A stretch of 64,000 bases of DNA from Apostichopus japonicus (Eukaryota > Echinodermata > Holothuroidea > Aspidochirotida > Stichopodidae). A program made the position numbers and the translations under genes. Shown piece after piece: positions 1-12,165 of the stretch; position 1 is the first letter of the stretch; the number at the start of each line of letters is the position of its first letter. The stretch covers positions 11,297,501 through 11,361,500 of the forward strand of contig NC_092566.1 of the NCBI RefSeq assembly GCF_037975245.1, given 5' to 3'. Under the pieces are notes generated by a model, which saw only the letters and a program-made list of their open reading frames with translations, had not been told where the DNA came from and did no database searches.

Positions 1-1339
1 ATAACATGTTGTTAAAGGCCTATGCTGAGAGTGCGAGTAAATGCTTGTTGTTAGCATACTGAGTGTGACCATTTTTCTAATTCATAGCATATTTGACCAA
101 TGAAGGGGTATACACTGATGACCATTATAAATCTTTTGTTTGACATCAGACTGACTTGTTCAACCTTCTTGTTTTGGCAAACCGTTCACGTAAACGGGTT
201 TTTACGCCTCAGTACGGTTTTTATATGACTCTATGAAGTTTTCTGTGCTCCAAATTCCACACTCATTACGTAATATTAAACCATGCAGCTTTTTCTTTCA
301 GTTGACTTGACCAACAATATCGACGTCGTTTCATGATAATAATAAAAGTAATTAACTTAAAAAAGTAAGCTACGCGTCGAATCTTTCCAAAATTGTTTTC
401 AAAGTGTGTTAAATACTGTTATGAAAAGGAAATTTTAAGGACTGGCCGAATGGAAACTAACTTAGATGACTTGCTCATTGACCTTCGATTCAGTGTAAAA
501 TATATAGGAGGTTGTCGGTGTACGGTGTGGTCAAGCGTAAACTTCCATTTAGCAAGTAAAAATCAAAATAATAATGACAATACTAAAATATTATTAATAA
601 TAATAGTATATATTAATATAATTATTTTATAATTATATATACTTGTTTGCGCTCTAAAATCGTTTAGGAAAATTTTTGGAAACATTATATTGTATCCCCT
701 ATCATTCCCACCCTCTCCTTACTCCTTCAATCCCCCCCCCACCCCTCCCTTCCCTCCGCGAAAATATCCCTAATTCAACCCTCTGCCTTAACCTACTTCC
801 TATTCATATCATTTGCGCGAAAACAACTTAAACATGCCAGTCTTTTTTTTTCTTTCTTTTTTTGTGATAATCGTACCGCAAATTCGTCGCACGCCATAGC
901 ACGTATTGATTATATAGTTCGTTAACAAACGTGTTAATTTCAAGCGTAGGTGTTTATGTCATATTTTCTCTTTCATTTGATGTATTATACACCCATTTGT
1001 AAACTATTGCGATAGTTCAAAGGGCGCCGCATTGACGCCTGATTCCTATATTAGTGTGCACTGATTCGTAACCGTGTTGTATGGAAGAACTAGAGTTAAC
1101 AATTCAAACTCACTGACATGTTCATGACAAATAGACTACGCTATTATTGGTACTCGCTTTTGAAACTGTAACAAATGATCGGTTCTTTGGTTTTACTTGA
1201 TTCTATTGCTTGTCTATATTCGCTGACATGTTATTGATCTTACGACAGGCCTCATCCATTTATATTACTTGTCAAAGATTGCAAAAGCCCCCCTTAAATC
1301 AACGGTGCCTGGAATCTAGCTGGCGCCGAAAACAAAGCA
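1..1339. other. anonymous AT-rich sequence, no gene recognised
   Basis: Stops are frequent in all frames. There is a short pyrimidine and poly-C stretch near 710-760 and a T-rich run near 843-862. The longest open frame (393-632) ends in an AT-rich low-complexity tail and has no recognisable domain. I see nothing else to annotate. Confidence 0.6.
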
Positions 1340-1501
1340 ATGAGGTTGATTAATAGTTGTGTACTTCTTCATCAGTTCTTTTATGGACCATATACTGCCC
1401 GACAAGTCAAAACTAAACCGATCATTCAATCTATCAGTTATTTATCAGCGAAGAACCAAAAAAAAACAACAACCGATAAAAACGGAAAACACAAAATCGT
1501 G

Positions 1502-1588
1502 CACGAAGAAAGACTGAAGATTATAGAAATAGCAAGAAAAGGATCTTCGTGTACTAAAATATTAAAGGTGTTCTGTGCTTCTTCGTAA
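1502..1588 (+). pseudogene. possible relic of a paired-type helix-turn-helix (transposase or Pax-like)
   Basis: A short reading frame here encodes HEERLKIIEIARKGSSCTKI and then a few residues ending in CASS before a TAA. The spacing of Ile-Ile-Glu-Ala-Gly followed by a second helix resembles the first helix-turn-helix of paired domains and of Tc1/mariner transposases (pattern I-V-E-L-A-x-x-G...I-S-x-x-L-x-V-S). The frame stops where the recognition helix should continue, and I found no continuation in the other two frames. It could be a decayed transposase fragment or chance similarity. The similarity is judged by eye only; no ends or inverted repeats of a Tc1 element were found around it. 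Confidence 0.2.
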
Positions 1589-1590
1589 AT

Positions 1591-2529
1591 CAGAGAGGAC
1601 TTTTTTATTACCCTGGTATTCGAAGGCAATTTGTTTGAGGGTTGTAGGCTTTGTAACCGAAGAAGGCTATGTAATACAGGATGTATAACATATATAGAGT
1701 TATATAAACTGATCCGTATATGACACACACGGTTTCAGGTCTAACACGACATAGAAATGAAACATCTGAAATTACTCTCGTGAGTGGTCTATATCCTATA
1801 CCGTACAAACTTCTGACGTCTCGGCTGTGTCGCATTTCAAACAGTTTTCCAGTTGATTATTTGGGGAAAGTCGTAACTATTTTATATCAAAATCACAAAA
1901 TAGCCAAAATTATTCTTGGATGACAACCTAACTTTTATTGGACACATGTGTTGTATACCGTTAAAAAAATTACAACACATTTAATTATTCAGAAAACTCC
2001 ATTTAAACAGGATGATTCTCAACAATTAAAGTAGCTGGGCTGCTTAGTCTGTTTATAGCTCCATGGTTTAACCGATTACGGTAATACTTCGAGTCCATGG
2101 GCTAACACTCAGACTATAAGCCTATGGCAGATCCTCGGAAACACTAACAACTTGTACCTTTTTTTTTCTTGACTGGCTTTGATATATCAAGTCATCCTTG
2201 AACGGCTTCACACCTAAATGATATGTCAAAATAGTCTGTCTACTGTCCATATACAGCTAACAGCACGTGTTTTCATCGGAAAGCTACCAAAGGAGACTGA
2301 AGAAATATGAGAAAAAAATTGTAGGCCTATATATTTCGCGGAGTGACATGAGTTTTTGCATTATATATTGAACACACAGCTTAATTTAATTATATATATA
2401 TTTTTTTTTTATAAAGTTACAGTTTGGGGGTGGGGGGAAGGGAGGCACTTTTCAGTATTTTGTGCAATATATTCGTTTTTGAGTCTTATTTATTGGTTTC
2501 CTAGTATTTTCCATTGAATGTGCAATTTT
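1591..2529. other. no gene recognised
   Basis: AT-rich anonymous sequence. It holds a short T run near 2160, a short AT run near 2388-2412 and a G-rich stretch near 2427-2445. No open frame with family resemblance was seen on either strand. Confidence 0.5.
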
Positions 2530-2703
2530 TCGTCTATAGGGCACCATTGGAAATGGGCCGACGTTCTGTCAGACCAATGGGTTTAGCTCCTGTTACTCTT
2601 TTTGTTCTTTTCAATTCCGTCCTTTTTGTCCATTTTGTCTTTGTAATATTTTTGTATTTTGAACAATCTGAGTGCGAATAAAATCAAATCAAATCAAATC
2701 AAA
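2530..2703 (+). mobile_element. possible 3' end of a non-LTR retrotransposon with (AAATC)n tail
   Basis: The segment runs through a T-rich, termination-like stretch (near 2596-2665) into gtgcgaataaaatc and then four repeats of the pentamer AAATC (about 2680-2702). A 3' untranslated region ending in AATAAA-like sequence and a short simple tandem tail is typical of CR1/L2-type LINE 3' ends and of SINEs that borrow them. No reverse transcriptase or endonuclease coding is seen upstream, so if correct this is a heavily 5'-truncated copy. No target duplication was identified. A processed pseudogene tail is the alternative. Confidence 0.35.
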
Positions 2704-3608
2704 CAGTATATTTATGAAGGCCTCTATGTTTCCATGCATTCCTATACTGCATACTGTGTATAAAAGTACGACAGTAAATCCAAAGACGATTCTAGCAGCA
2801 GGTTTCGTCCAAGCCAGTAATCAACGGTTATTGACAAGGCATTTTATTATGATAAAAAAATAGCAAATATTTGAGATCTTAAAGCAGCTTTCTTGTGATG
2901 AAATTGATCAACGTTTGAAATGCTATCCTGTACTATAAAACTTTGAGAAGAATTTCGCTTACTAGCTTGGTTACGCATATTACAATTCAAATGATGAAAT
3001 TGTATTCTTTCCTGTCCTAACCTGCCCTGTTCTGTTTGGTTCTGTTCTGGTATATGTATGTATATTTATTTATATGTGTGTGTATCTGTGTGTGTATATC
3101 AAGCAATTATCTTATCAGACTTGCATAGAACCATTTTATCATTTAAGAATTACAGCCTTTTTATATTATTATTTTATCTTTAATTTATTAAATATTGCTC
3201 ATGCAGTCAATTGCAAGAATTATAAATTAATCTAATTTTAATCAATTACATTGCATTTTCAATCTAACCAAGTTAAGAAAGTATGAAATACGTGACAGTT
3301 CTATATAGTATATAGGCTAATATGATGTTCACGGTGCATAAAACTATATGTAGGCCCTATATACATCAATCACTATTTTAAAAGGCAGGTGTAGGGTACG
3401 ATGGCCTTAAATCATTTTGATTAATTAATGGGTTCAGAGAGCATAGCATATTTTGTTAAAGTTCAACTAGTTGGCAAACACGTTTGTTTCCGTTTTCTTT
3501 CCTTACCTCACCATGCAGACTCTACTCCTAAGTTTCTAAGTTCCTTAATGCGAACATTCATTACCGGTAGTCATAATTGGCCTACATTCTTCATGCATGG
3601 TACAGTCT
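2704..3608. other. no gene recognised; short GT and TC microsatellite-like runs
   Basis: Contains a cctgtcctaacctgccctg-type degenerate run at about 3010-3050 followed by a tatgtatg/tgtgtgtgta stretch to about 3100. The rest is AT-rich and featureless. Confidence 0.5.
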
Positions 3609-3633
3609 TTATATAGGTATATAAATATAGATA

Positions 3634-3724
<91 letters not shown>
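3609..3724. repeat. (AT)n microsatellite
   Basis: Nearly uninterrupted TA dinucleotides with a few T or A substitutions, which give tatttata interruptions near 3684-3696. Confidence 0.9.
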
Positions 3725-3726
<2 letters not shown>

Positions 3727-4432
3727 GCCTGAGTGGTGGCTTGAGGTTTTATCATGTATAATTCCATACAGGGAATGCTGTTGGTGCTTGCATACTTGTG
3801 AATAAGGCAGGTCTGTTTGCATTTTTGATAAATTGTCGGGGCCTCTAAGTGGTTTTCATATTAATTAGTCAAACAACAGATAGGTTTCAGTTATACGTCT
3901 CTACGACGGTGATTAATAAGTGTACTTTGTAAGTGATAACGGACAACTCGCGTACGAACAAAGGAAAATAAATCACCACCCTGCAGAATGAAAACAGCTA
4001 CAAAAATTCAACGAAAATCTATCTGTCTTGCAACAGTGGCGTCGTCAACACCAACACAGCAAAGGCGGAAAGTTTGTGCCACAGGGAGCAGTATAGCTTG
4101 CATAGGATTTGAATTGCGTGTGTGTTGGGGGAGGGGGGGTCCCCGTACTAATTAACGTAGGACATGAACCTTTATGGAAGGGCCAGATGTGGGTGTTGGG
4201 TTTTATAGAAGAGTGGTGTGGTCCTTGGGTCATTGAAACCGACTCCAATGGAAGGGTTTTATGTCCTACCCGAACAAAAATATTGACGCTTTGACATCAA
4301 ATTCAAATGGTGCATTATCAGACGTACTTAGACTGTATTTAGGTCTAAACACAATGTTGTGTTAATAAATGTGCTTGGTGGGATGTTCGAGCCAGGTGGT
4401 AACAGTGTCGCACATGAACCATACATGGGTTA
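3725..4432. other. no gene recognised
   Basis: Anonymous sequence. A G-rich run at about 4126-4140 (gttgggggaggggggg) lies after a cagtggcgtcg motif at 4034 that resembles a hAT terminal sequence, but no matching second end or target duplication was found, so no element is called. Confidence 0.45.
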
Positions 4433-4836
4433 CAGGGGTGTCGAAAGCTATCTGGGATTGGTACGGCAGATCAGAGTGTGGACATCTATCATAATTATCG
4501 GGGGGACGTTTGGTAGGTCAAACTACGCTATGCGCCACCATGGTTGGCGCGTAGCGTAATGGAGAAAATTTTGAAAAAAATGCCTCCCAGATTGCAGGAA
4601 ATGGCACTTCCCGAGCTTGAAAACAAGACCCCTGCCATGCCAGAGTATTCACATTTAGCATAATTGCCGTCATCATTATTGAAAATTATTGAAAAATATA
4701 CCTCCCAGATTCATTTTGGTTCTTTATTTTTTGCCATTTTTTTTTTCTTAGTGCTACTTTTTTTTCTTCCTTTTTTTGCGCCGTGAATATTGGTCCGGCG
4801 TTCGCCGGACCGGCCGTACCGGCTCCGACGCCCCTG
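4433..4836. mobile_element. diverged hAT-like miniature element
   Basis: Left end CAGGGGTGTCGAAAGC and the reverse complement of the right end, CAGGGGCGTCGGAGCC, form imperfect terminal inverted repeats. The length, 404 bp, is almost that of the better preserved element at 11482-11881 (400 bp). Both carry a similar internal sequence near the left third: a hairpin around gcgccacca...ggttggcgcg followed by 'gcctcccagattgc..ggaaatg' versus 'gctccctagatcgccggaaatg'. Flanks share only GGTTA, so the expected 8-bp target duplication is not clear. There is no transposase; it is a non-autonomous, older member of the same family. Confidence 0.6.
4524..4558. repeat. 35-bp palindrome inside the miniature element
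   Basis: TACGCTATGCGCCACCA is followed immediately by TGGTTGGCGCGTAGCGTA, which is nearly its reverse complement. A DNA or RNA hairpin with essentially no loop is expected. A shorter version of the same stem-loop occurs at about 11559-11577 in the related element. Confidence 0.7.
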
Positions 4837-5052
4837 CGGTTATACAGAATGAAACGAGCGGGTACATTGGTGCATGGAGGGCCTACTATGGTCCCTCGGG
4901 TTGGTAACGTGAATGATGCCCTCCGTTGTCAACATGGGTGAGGAGAAACAAGTCACAGCTAACATTTATTTCTTGTTTCTTGTAATTGGTGGAACAGATT
5001 GTCATTAAGAACAAAAGTACTCACTGTTGTTGCCGAGACGAGTATACGTTAG

Positions 5053-5201
5053 CAGTATCATTGTCAGCAGTATAGGCTACAGTATCATTGCCAGCATGCG
5101 TTATAGGCTACAGTATAATTGCCAGTAGTATAGGCTACAGTATCATTGTCAGCAGTAGGCTACAGTATCATTGCTAGCACTAGCTTAAAGTGTCATTGCC
5201 A
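5053..5201. repeat. minisatellite, 25-31 bp unit, about six copies
   Basis: Units begin with cagtatcattg at about 5053, 5080, 5111, 5138, 5163 and 5187 and continue with variants of ccagcagtataggcta. Unit length varies by small indels between 25 and 31 bp, which suggests old, diverged tandem copies. Confidence 0.8.
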
Positions 5202-5205
5202 GGTT

Positions 5206-8200
5206 TGATACAGCACGACTTTCCATCAATTACATGCATTTTTATTACAAGTCCCATTCATGAACACTGAAAACTCACTAACGTTACGGTAGTAGCAGCT
5301 ACATTCCACTAGCGTCTCATCCGACCCGTTGTGGCAGCGTTATACTCCCCTTCACCCCAACCCCTTCCCGAGAACTCGGAGATGTGCAGAACTCGCGTAA
5401 AGAACCTCTCGGTGAGACTTTATTTCTGGTTTGTCTGTTTCTTAATTGAGGAGAGGGGGGATTTTTAGCTTTTCTTGCATATTTCATATGACTGATGAAT
5501 AGCCTTAGAACATGAAAGTGTCTGGCGACAAAATTTAATAGAAAGTAAGCGGCTATTAACAAATTAAGGCTACTCAGGTTACGAAATATTTCGTTTTATT
5601 AAACCACTATATGTGCGTATTTTTGGTTCCATCAATTGCAAATTCCTTATGTTAATTGAGTAATTGCTCGGTGGAGATTCGGGCATATTGTTTGATTGTA
5701 TAGGCCAAACTCAACACAGATGGTTTGACGTTTAAAAATATAATTAAAAAAGACAAAGAAAAATTATTTTCCAGCTGAGATATCACGGCAAGCCACACAT
5801 AAAAAGCTATATACACATTTATATCTGATAGGAATGTGTTGCATTCCATTTTAGTGATTAATGTGTTAATATCTGAGTCAAACGTTAATATCAAAAGAGG
5901 AGATCAACATCTGTTACGAATTAATGGTAGATGTGTTTGTATGTTTATTTACTCTTCGTTGTCGCATAGCGACGAGACAGTCACTCATATATAATATACA
6001 ATTAGGTGATCAACAAGGACAAACATATTAATGATGAGACTTTCGATAAGTTAAAAACAAAGGAAACGGGAAATTAGCCAAAAGAACTTAAAAATAAAGC
6101 GAAAAGAAAACAACAAGAATCAAGCAAAGAATGGTGCACGTCTGAAAAAATCCACCCTCTCCCTCCTCCCCCCCCCCCCACAAAAAAAAAATACAATAAA
6201 AATGTCAAAAACTAAAACAATGAGGAAAGACGATTACAAGTGTAGGACATTACAATAAAGTGTTTAATAACGTGGCAAGATATACCACATGTAATCGACT
6301 CAGGCTTGGTGAGGGAAGGGGAGGGGGCAAGTGGCCCTGGTGAAATCGCCCCATGTTAGTGTGTGTGTCGTTGCTGTTCATATTGTCGCGGTAACTCCCG
6401 CCCCCTCCTACCAACGCCCGGTGACGGGTAACTACATGGAACATAATCTGAGACTAGTCTTATTCTTTGTTTGAAAGAGTTTATTTTCATTTCAAAAGGT
6501 TTGGGTTAGTGATAAAGCTAAAAATCATTAATTGACGAATTAATTCAATTTGCTTTCATGTAGTTATTATGAGACAGGAAAGTGGGTATATGTTGTAATT
6601 ACATTCAGCTGTTTTGTGATGAACAATACTTCTGTGTGGCCTACAATTAATTGTTTTACAATTTGCTTAATTTATATTACTATTTCTACAGTGTTGACTT
6701 AATATTTGTTAATTATCACTGAGTTTGTTTATGGGTTTCGTATCCTTGTGCAAATGATTTACCAAGTACGTAATACTTTAGGGAATTCCTACACCCAATT
6801 TATCACATGTTATAATACCAAAATCACGAAAGGCTGTCACAAATTGTGTAATTAATTATACAGAGGCAAGGATCCAATACTACTCAAGGTATCAAGAAAA
6901 CACAAATTGAAAGAAGGGAATATCCTTTCCATCCTTCCAAATGAAAACATATATGGAGCGAAAATTGGGCAAATTGAGGCAATTTGAGAGCATTTTAAGC
7001 TTTCAGTAAAGGTGATTACTGGTGCGTAAAGAATCTTGTACAATTGACGGAAAAGTCAAACTCACACAATGGCAAACAATCTTCACGGTTGGGATATATG
7101 AAAATTGAAGGTATACCATAAAATTCCAACCCATTGAGGGGTAAGGTTTAGCTATAGTAAGAACTTCTAAGGCCCTATAGAGACCACATTACTGTGACGA
7201 TTTAGTGTGTAAGTCAACGTGGAAATTATATGAAATATACTTGATATAAATGAGTGCGTCCCATATGTTGCGGCCCCTAATTTTGAGGATTTTATTTAAT
7301 TGTATATAGTTTCAATGGCGTTAACATTTTGTCTTTCTGTTTACAAATACGCTTAAGACTTCAAAAAGCAGTTTTTAACGTTCTAACATCTGGGGCCAAT
7401 GATACCGATGATCTTATAAGCCTGTGATTAGTTTCTGACTTTTGATTTTCATTTTGATTTATATTTCATTTATTTGTATATACTTTCTTATTTATTTTCT
7501 TTAAAATGGCGACAAGAAAATTAACTGCAATATCAACAATAAAAGAATAACTTAATGTGTTTTTTAAAAATAATTTCAGACATTTTTCTGTATTGTCTTA
7601 TATTCCGTTGACCTCAACTAAATTTCTTACTTCCACTTAATATATTCACATCCGTTAGACGTCTCTATAAAAGAAGCATTGCCTCGTTCCTCAAATATTA
7701 ATTCACAAAATGGGACACGTTTTTGGTTATTAAAGATCTAAGGCTCCGCCTTGGCGTTATAATCTTCTTTATACAGACTGGTCGTAACAAGCATTGGTCA
7801 CTAGGTAATCAGGCGAAGTTTCCACGATGTAAAAACAGACGGAGACTGAGAAGTTTGTTTGTCTAGATTATCTTTCATTTGTGCATAAATGGTGCCAAGC
7901 GTCGACTGGCAAACAGTGCCTGTTATAGATAGTGACAAACACGTATTCATTTGTTAAACTTTACTCCTCTCTGATTGTTACTATATTATTTCATATATTT
8001 AATTTGTCTTCTAATCCATAGCGTTCAATTAACTGGTAATGACCGACTGCACTTTTTTCTTTTGTGTGTGTGGGGGGTTGGCAATATCCTTTTAATGACC
8101 TTTTACCCCGTAGCAACAGTACAATGGAGTGTCAGTGTAGAGATAAAATTTATTAACATACCATATAGGCTATACGATACAATGGTATCACATATTGCAT

Positions 8201-9308
8201 ATTGTATTATATAACTGTATATGGTGTTCTGATAGTCGTTCGTGTGTACGCATGCGCAAGCTTGTTCTTACTTTTTGGAATTGCCCGTTTTTTCAGTAAG
8301 TGTGAACAAGCTAGGAGGTCATTTTCACACATAATTGATTGCCAATATATCCCAAAGATGATTTTGTAACTAGATTTTAGCAGGGAAGCTTGTGGAGGGG
8401 GGGGGGTAGGACAGGGGAAACCAACAGTTTAAGGAGGTTCACAATAGTTGTGTCAAGTAAATTTGTTGCACACATGATGAAGGCAAAACGGGGTTGTGGC
8501 ACAGTATAGTCTGAATGGGGAGAGGATAGGCGGCACGGCCATCTCATAGTCCAGCCTGCAGGACTGACGCGGGCCTGTTTACCACTCCTTTGCTTGTTCC
8601 TAACGGCTGAGTTGCACAAGGCAAAATGTCTTGATACAGAATAAAAAGGGACATTTTGAACTCTAGTATGATTAGTACTAAATATGGTTCTATAGCTATC
8701 ACGGTTTTTTAAAATATTGAGCATACAACATTGATTAAATTTTGGAAATACTTCGTTTATGGCTTAACTGATATATGTTTTTGTTTAACCTTCGTCAACA
8801 TATCAAACTTAAGTTTGTGTCTAACTCATCATTTTAAAGCCAGTATATATCTATATTGTTCAACAAAATGCCTTGCTATAATCAACTTTATCTCATTTTC
8901 AGTTGGGGGTGGTGCACGATACCCAGAGTCATTATCAACAGGTTATATATGTAGGTTAACGGTTACGTTTCCTTCTATGGTCGGTGTTTGTGTCACAAAA
9001 TAATACGTATGTGTGTGTGTGTAGTTGTTTGTGTGTTAGAGTGGAAGATGGCACGTAAATATCATGGAATTACTTGCGCCCCTGATCAATACTGTGATGA
9101 TACCTTTATACGGTAATAATCCTTGTTATCGATTAAGGCTGTTTGTGTGTGTGTGTTTTTTTTACAAGCTAAATGACTCCTCTATATATAGCATATAATT
9201 ATAATCTTCCAATCTAGTGAATGGAAAGCACATAGATAGATGGTTAAGATATGACAGGGAACTTCGGGTCAATATAACCAGCATACATGTAGGACATGTG
9301 TTGTTATC

Positions 9309-9310
<2 letters not shown>
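5206..9310. other. 4.1 kb without a recognisable gene
   Basis: I see only AT-rich anonymous sequence with short homopolymers: poly-C then poly-A at 6169-6189, and poly-G at 8397-8406. The open frames, such as the 115-codon one at 8377-8724 on the minus strand, contain no domain I recognise and have no convincing splice context. Confidence 0.5.

Positions 9311-9394
<84 letters not shown>
9311..9394. repeat. (AT)n microsatellite, 84 bp
   Basis: Perfect alternating TA. It gives meaningless Tyr-Ile frames on both strands. Confidence 0.95.
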
Positions 9395-9396
<2 letters not shown>

Positions 9397-11191
9397 AACT
9401 TCCAAGAAAAGGAAAGTAACCACACCTAAATGGATAAACACTCTAAAACCTTTTGCTGGTATTTGTGTCTCTGTTCAAGTATGGAGCTATAAATTTATGG
9501 ATAGTACTTGACAAAACAGCCATCTGAGTGCCCGGTTGAAGCTCAAGTTCATATACCAATTTATACATGTGTAATTTTGATATGGGCCAACGTGAAAATA
9601 CAGACCCAAGAAAAGAAGCTTACTGAAAAAAATATATACAAATACAAAATGGCGACACGCCACTAAACATGATCAATGATGGTTAATCTCTATAAAGCAT
9701 ACAGCGAGAATGATAAGCAAAGTAGTTAGTAAACAGAGAGACGCAATTAATATATTTGACTGATAGATGGGTATATGTTATTGACACAATGCCAAGTTTG
9801 ACTTTTAAAGATGAGCATTAGCTCTTCAACCTGAAAGCAAATGGCGCACTTTTAATCGGTAAACGTCACTCACTTCATTCATTTATAAAGGCATATGTGT
9901 ATGAGCAATGCCCAGTTATGCTTAGTCACTAAATAATGTGCGCATTATATGTTCTTGTAAAGTGACATTTGTACAGGCGACGTGTAGTGATCGACGAAAA
10001 AGTTTTACAGCTGCACAAGTATGATAGTGATATTTTACTATACTTATTACGAATGTATATGCCGCCCCTTAAATGCTAAATGTTCGATGCCACCTGCCCA
10101 CCCCCCCCCCCCTCCCCCATAAACTTTGCCACAAAATAGGCACATGTCCACACATACACATACAACGCAGGATTTACCGTTTGTATTTGTGGAGGCTCTT
10201 AGCCAGCCATATTTTTTTAGGGCCTATAACTGGCCGTAACACAACCAATGCAAGCGTTATAGTATAATGCATGCTCGCACAGTTAATATGTGTATTTAGA
10301 GAGCATGCGCAGTTGGGTGCGTTATTATGGTCCCATTCATAGCTTTCGGTTGATGTGTTAATTCTTATACCATGTAACAAGGGAAATAATATGAGCGTGT
10401 GTGTAGGGGGCGGGGGAGGGACATTTATTTAAATTTTAATTCATTCAATTTTTCTAAACGGTTTTTATTTTCCTTTTTTTTTCTGTACAATTCCGGGACC
10501 TGGAAATGCTCTATAAAACCCAATGGAAGTTTCGGCCTTCACACGCGCACACGCACGCAGACACGCAGTCCCACACAACACTATAACACCAAAGACCGGT
10601 TGCCCTTTAATATCATTCTTCGTTCTTAAATTATGCTCAGTTGATAAATTATTGTCAACAATGATATGACTCCTGCAACAGATATACGATAATAAATTGA
10701 TACAATGTGTCATAACGTTAACGTTTCATATTCTACTTTTCCAAAGAGGTCGAGTTCATTAATAGGTGAATGAACGAATTGTAATCATGAAAGAAAATTT
10801 AAAAAAAAGGTAGATTAATAGAAAGAAAATAGGTAGATTTATAGAAAGAAAATAACATTTGTTTAATCTGCCATGATAAGATAATAACTAGCCTAATTTA
10901 ATAAATGTAATTTACGGTGGATATCATTCCAACCAAGTCAAATATTCACAAATAGCAATGGACTTCCCAATTGTAACTAAGAGGTACGGTACGTTTAGTA
11001 TGCCACACTGGGGGTCAGGAAGCTGATGTTGGCAAACCCTATCCGTGTTTGATGATCGTGGATAAACACCGGTACTATACCAAGCAAGCCTTCTCTTTTG
11101 ATGAGTGTGCAGAGAATTACGAGGCAGACTTGTAATTGTCGCACCCATTACTTTCCGACAGATATTCCTAGAGAAGCTCGTAGTGTGTACC
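9395..11191. other. no gene recognised; simple-sequence patches
   Basis: Contains a poly-C run (about 10099-10113), a short T-rich run near 10470-10485 and a small tandem duplication aggtagatt..atagaaagaaaat at about 10809-10853. The last 150 bp run into the hAT insertion at 11192. A weak open frame appears to continue on the other side of that insertion; see the findings. Confidence 0.5.
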
Positions 11192-11436
11192 CAGAGGCGT
11201 AGGAGCGTCATTTGATTTGGGGGGGGGGGGGGGGGGGCTGTAACAACTTGCCCGAAAATATAACCGTAATTTTTCGCACGCTCCGCGCGCATTCCACATG
11301 TTAATGTGCATATCATATAGACATTCTTCGGTTATTACATCACATGCCGTGTTAATTACTACCCTTCCATATTGGTTATAATTATTGGGGAAGTCGTTAC
11401 AACAATAATGATAATAATAATAAGATAAGTTTAACC

Positions 11437-12105
11437 ATTGAAAAACAAATTGCAAATTCTTCTTCTTCTTTCAGTAGGTGCCAGTGGCGGAGCTAGGGGT
11501 ATTGGTCAGGGGGAGAGAATGGTCTGTAGGGGCCCTTTACGGCACTATCTAAGCGGAGCGCCACCACAGGTTGGCGCGGAGCGTACAGAAATTTTTTGAG
11601 TAAAGATGCTCCCTAGATCGCCGGAAATGATCCTTTCCGGGCCTTATTTTTCCGGGCTAATTTGCAGATAAACGACGAATAAATAGGTGTCATCGCCATT
11701 TGTCAGAAAATTGCACCAACAAAATGTGTCATATGTCAATAGGTATTTGAGAGCGCAATGAAAAAGTCAATAATCGGGAATAAGAAAAAAATGGTAAAGA
11801 GCTGAAAAGGGCGCCAGCAGTCCATTTGAGTCCGTCAGGGGGGCATCCGCCCCCTCTGACTGTATGGACGCTCCGCCACTGGTAGGTGCCCGAAAAATTC
11901 TCAGCATATTGCCCAAATTTTTACCAAAAAAATTGAAAAACACATTGCAAATTATTCTTCCTTCAGTAGGTGCTCGAAAAATTCTCAGCATATTGCCCGA
12001 ATTTTCACCAAAAAATTGAAAAACACATTGCAAATTATTATTCTTTCAGTAGATGCCCGAAAAATTCTCAGCATATTGCCCGAATTTTCACCAAAAAATA
12101 TGGTT
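11437..12105. repeat. 83-bp tandem repeat inside the hAT element, three copies, one split
   Basis: The unit contains ttgaaaaacacattgcaaat, a cttctttcagtaggtgc segment and cgaaaaattctcagcatatt. The tcagtaggtg word recurs at 11471, 11963 and 12046. The last two are 83 bp apart, and the first is also 83 bp from the second once the 400-bp inserted element and its 8-bp duplication are subtracted. The array therefore existed before the nested insertion. Confidence 0.85.
11482..11881. mobile_element. nested hAT miniature element (400 bp) with perfect 8-bp duplication
   Basis: Starts CAGTGGCGGAGC and ends GCTCCGCCACTG, a perfect 12-bp terminal inverted repeat. It is flanked by GTAGGTGC on both sides (11474-11481 and 11882-11889). 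It carries no coding sequence. It lies inside the first 83-bp repeat of the larger element at 11192-12157, so it is the younger of the two insertions. A related but older copy is at 4433-4836. Confidence 0.93.
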
Positions 12106-12165
12106 GGGGGCTGCAGCCCCCCAGCCCCCCCCCCCCCCCCCGCCTCCTACGCCTATGTGTGTACC

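Larger units (their letters stand above)
11192..12157. mobile_element. hAT-type non-autonomous DNA transposon (966 bp including a nested insertion)
   Basis: Left end CAGAGGCGTAGGAGCG and the reverse complement of the right end, CATAGGCGTAGGAGGCG, are terminal inverted repeats of the CAGNGGCGTAGG type known from the hAT superfamily. The element is bounded on both sides by the same 8-bp word TGTGTACC (11184-11191 and 12158-12165), the target duplication length of hAT transposases. Next to each end lies a long G or C homopolymer (17-18 G near 11220; 16-17 C near 12127). The interior holds 83-bp tandem repeats and a second element (11482-11881). No transposase coding is present, so mobilisation would need an enzyme supplied from elsewhere. 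Confidence 0.88.

Noticed and set aside
4034-4140. hAT element starting CAGTGGCGTCG
   Set aside because: No inverted partner end and no 8-bp duplication found downstream.
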